Shown in pieces: positions 5,387 through 6,523 of a DNA stretch of 6,523 nt. The stretch lies in NCBI GenBank assembly GCA_030628805.1, contig DAOVQG010000266.1, positions 1 through 6,523 of the forward strand, in the 5' to 3' direction. Made by a program: the position numbers and the translations under genes. Numbering within the stretch: the first letter of the stretch is position 1; each line of letters opens with the position of its first letter. Source of the stretch: JAGMDK01 sp023128695. Its GTDB lineage: Bacteria; Planctomycetota; Phycisphaerae; UBA1845; Fen-1342. The notes under the pieces are model-generated. The model was not told the origin of the DNA, made no database searches, and worked only from the letters and a program-made list of their open reading frames with translations.

Positions 5387-5429
5387 CCGGGACGGAGCCC
5401 GGACGCTACACGTCTTTTGCGGCGGACTG
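5387..5429 (+). repeat. Dispersed palindromic repeat, copy abutting the NHL gene start
   Basis: It aligns with 167-210 over its whole length with three substitutions and one gap. The palindromic core CGTCCGGG ... CCCGGACG spans 5384-5405, and the extension CTTTTGCGGCGGACTG reaches to two bases before the ATG at 5432. The conserved extension therefore lies where a ribosome binding site, or the first signal-peptide codons, of the NHL gene would be. Confidence 0.7.
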
Positions 5430-5431
5430 TT

Positions 5432-6358
5432 ATGGCCCTCACGGCGACGGTGCTGCTGCTGACTGCTTGCGACGAGGTGGCTGACCACGGGGCAGCGGGG
5501 TTGCAATTCGTCTTCGGCACGACGGGCATGGGAGCGGGCGAGTTCAGCTATCCCCGGGCCATCGCCGAAGCTCCTGATGGGCGGCTCTACATCGTGGACA
5601 AAGCGGCTCGCATCCAGTGCTACTCACCCGCGGGCGAGTTTCTCTTCGACTGGCGGATGCCCGAGTCGTCCGCGGGCAAGCCGACCGGGCTCGGGATCGG
5701 TCCCGACGGGAAGGTCTACGCCGCCGACACGCACTACTCCCGCGTCATGATTTTCGAGCCGGACGGGACCCCGGCCGGTCAGTTCGGCTCGAACGGCGAG
5801 GGCCCCGGGCAGTTCATCATGCCCACCGACGTCGCCGTGAATGCGGCGGGCGAAATCTACGTCTCCGAGTACGGCGGAAACGATCGCGTCAGCAAGTTCT
5901 CTCCCGATCGGCAGTACCTATTCAGCTTTGGCGATCGCAGCGCGGGCCCCGCGCAACTCCAGCGGCCGCAGGCCCTGCTGTTGGACGATGACGGCAGCCT
6001 GTGGGTAGCCGACGCGTGCAACCACCGCATCTGCCATTTCAGCTCCGACGGGGAGCTGCTCAGCACATTCGGACACCGCGGCACCGGGCCGGGCGAATTG
6101 CGTTTTCCCTACGGCCTCGATTGGCTGCCCGACGGCTCATTCATAGTGGCTGAGTACGGCAACAATCGCCTGCAACGTTTCGCTGCCGCGGGGCACTCGC
6201 TGGGAACCTGGGGCGCCGCCGGCCGCAAAGCAGGGCAATTGGCCTATCCCTGGGCGGTCGTCAGCGACCCTGACGGCCTGATGTACGTGCTCGATTCGGG
6301 CAATAATCGAGTTCAAGTGGTAGAGGGATTGGAATCACGTACGTGGCAGCGACCGTAA
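5432..6358 (+). CDS. NHL-repeat beta-propeller lipoprotein
   Basis: The 308-residue product is predicted to be an envelope lipoprotein with a six-bladed beta-propeller, a fold that mostly binds proteins or small ligands; its partner is not visible. Six NHL repeats start near residues 38, 82, 128, 176, 224 and 270, each with the pattern P-x-G/A-(x)-PDG-x-(L/I/V)-Y/W-V-A-D/E, for example MPTDVAVNAAGEIYVSEYG (130-148). The lipobox is LTAC (10-13). From the ATG at 5432 the signal is only 12 residues with no positive charge. A TTG at 5417 would give a better leader beginning MRRTVMAL, and both lack a clear ribosome binding site. The frame stays open to a GTG at 5210, but that stretch is MITE and repeat sequence. 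Asp at +2 after the cysteine might favour inner-membrane retention if Lol rules apply. It follows the thioredoxin-fold lipoprotein on the same strand. Confidence 0.88.
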   Translation: MALTATVLLLTACDEVADHGAAGLQFVFGTTGMGAGEFSYPRAIAEAPDGRLYIVDKAARIQCYSPAGEFLFDWRMPESSAGKPTGLGIGPDGKVYAADTHYSRVMIFEPDGTPAGQFGSNGEGPGQFIMPTDVAVNAAGEIYVSEYGGNDRVSKFSPDRQYLFSFGDRSAGPAQLQRPQALLLDDDGSLWVADACNHRICHFSSDGELLSTFGHRGTGPGELRFPYGLDWLPDGSFIVAEYGNNRLQRFAAAGHSLGTWGAAGRKAGQLAYPWAVVSDPDGLMYVLDSGNNRVQVVEGLESRTWQRP

Positions 6359-6364
6359 AACCGT

Positions 6365-6385
6365 AGTAGTATAGTACATACTACT
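6365..6385 (+). terminator. AT-rich hairpin after the NHL gene
   Basis: AGTAGTAT pairs perfectly with ATACTACT around a five-base loop, six bases past the stop codon. There is no T run after it, so it is a weak terminator candidate at best. It could also be a small operator for a neighbour beyond the window. Confidence 0.35.
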
Positions 6386-6446
6386 GAGTATCTGACAATG
6401 CCTCTCGCGACGAGCCGCGGGTGGGCGTCAGGAAAGTGGGTAAACT

Positions 6447-6509
6447 GGTGGGGCGGCCCTCCGCGGCCGCCATCGGACCGTACTGGCGGGCACGGAGGCC
6501 CGCCCCACC
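6447..6509. repeat. Imperfect palindrome with 26-bp arms
   Basis: The left arm (6447-6472) starts GGTGGGGCGGCCCTCCG and the right arm (6484-6509) ends CCCGCCCCACC. The arms pair at 23 of 26 positions around an 11-base loop. It sits about 90 bases past the NHL gene. It may be another dispersed GC-rich repeat or a transcript-end hairpin. It differs in sequence from the other repeats in the window. Confidence 0.6.
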
Positions 6510-6523
6510 CACTATGTTGACGC

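Noticed and set aside
5210..5431. N-terminal extension of the NHL protein to a GTG that overlaps the previous stop
   Set aside because: The extension is translation of a MITE-like element and palindromic repeats (IHGRHGRATHG twice) and would bury the lipoprotein signal.

Overview
The window is GC-rich bacterial chromosome with five genes I can support, plus an unusual amount of palindromic and repeated DNA between them. The best guess for the source is a member of the Planctomycetota. The reasons are a pseudopilin-like protein with a GFTLIELLVVVAIIALLI-type start and an FLDGH ending, a lipoprotein made of NHL repeats, and short GC-rich palindromes of a kind I associate with these genomes. This rests on family knowledge and no search was run.

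Left part (1-2034). A prepilin-like gene lies on the minus strand (309-1265), followed by a GC-rich hairpin and an inverted pair of palindromic repeats near the window edge. Upstream of it are about 770 bases without a convincing gene. That stretch holds an AT-rich leader with a strong interrupted palindrome, a row of hairpins ending in a minus-strand terminator-like structure, and an inverted array of seven-base repeats (NNTCAGC) that abuts the dnaA terminator.

Centre (2035-4628). dnaA (minus) encodes the replication initiator. It is preceded on the same strand by a two-domain GNAT acetyltransferase gene. The 260 bases between them carry an in-phase cluster of DnaA-box-like sites and a symmetrical TTATCCTC pair. 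This is a candidate replication origin, a site of dnaA self-regulation, or both.

Right part (4629-6523). Transcription diverges at a recognisable promoter (TTGGCT, 17 bases, TACAAT). It reads into a small thioredoxin-fold lipoprotein that lacks the CxxC pair, then a six-repeat NHL beta-propeller lipoprotein. Both carry lipoprotein signals, so they probably sit on the same membrane face and may work together. The order thioredoxin fold then NHL propeller is that of the single-chain NHLRC2 proteins. A MITE-like element and a copy of a dispersed palindromic repeat sit between the two genes, and the repeat runs up to the second gene's start codon. The window ends in two further palindromes.

I see no clear new multi-gene system. 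The most worthwhile leads are the dnaA-upstream box cluster with a changed DnaA recognition motif, the thioredoxin/NHL lipoprotein pair, the repeat at the NHL start, and the structured non-coding stretch between dnaA and the pseudopilin gene.
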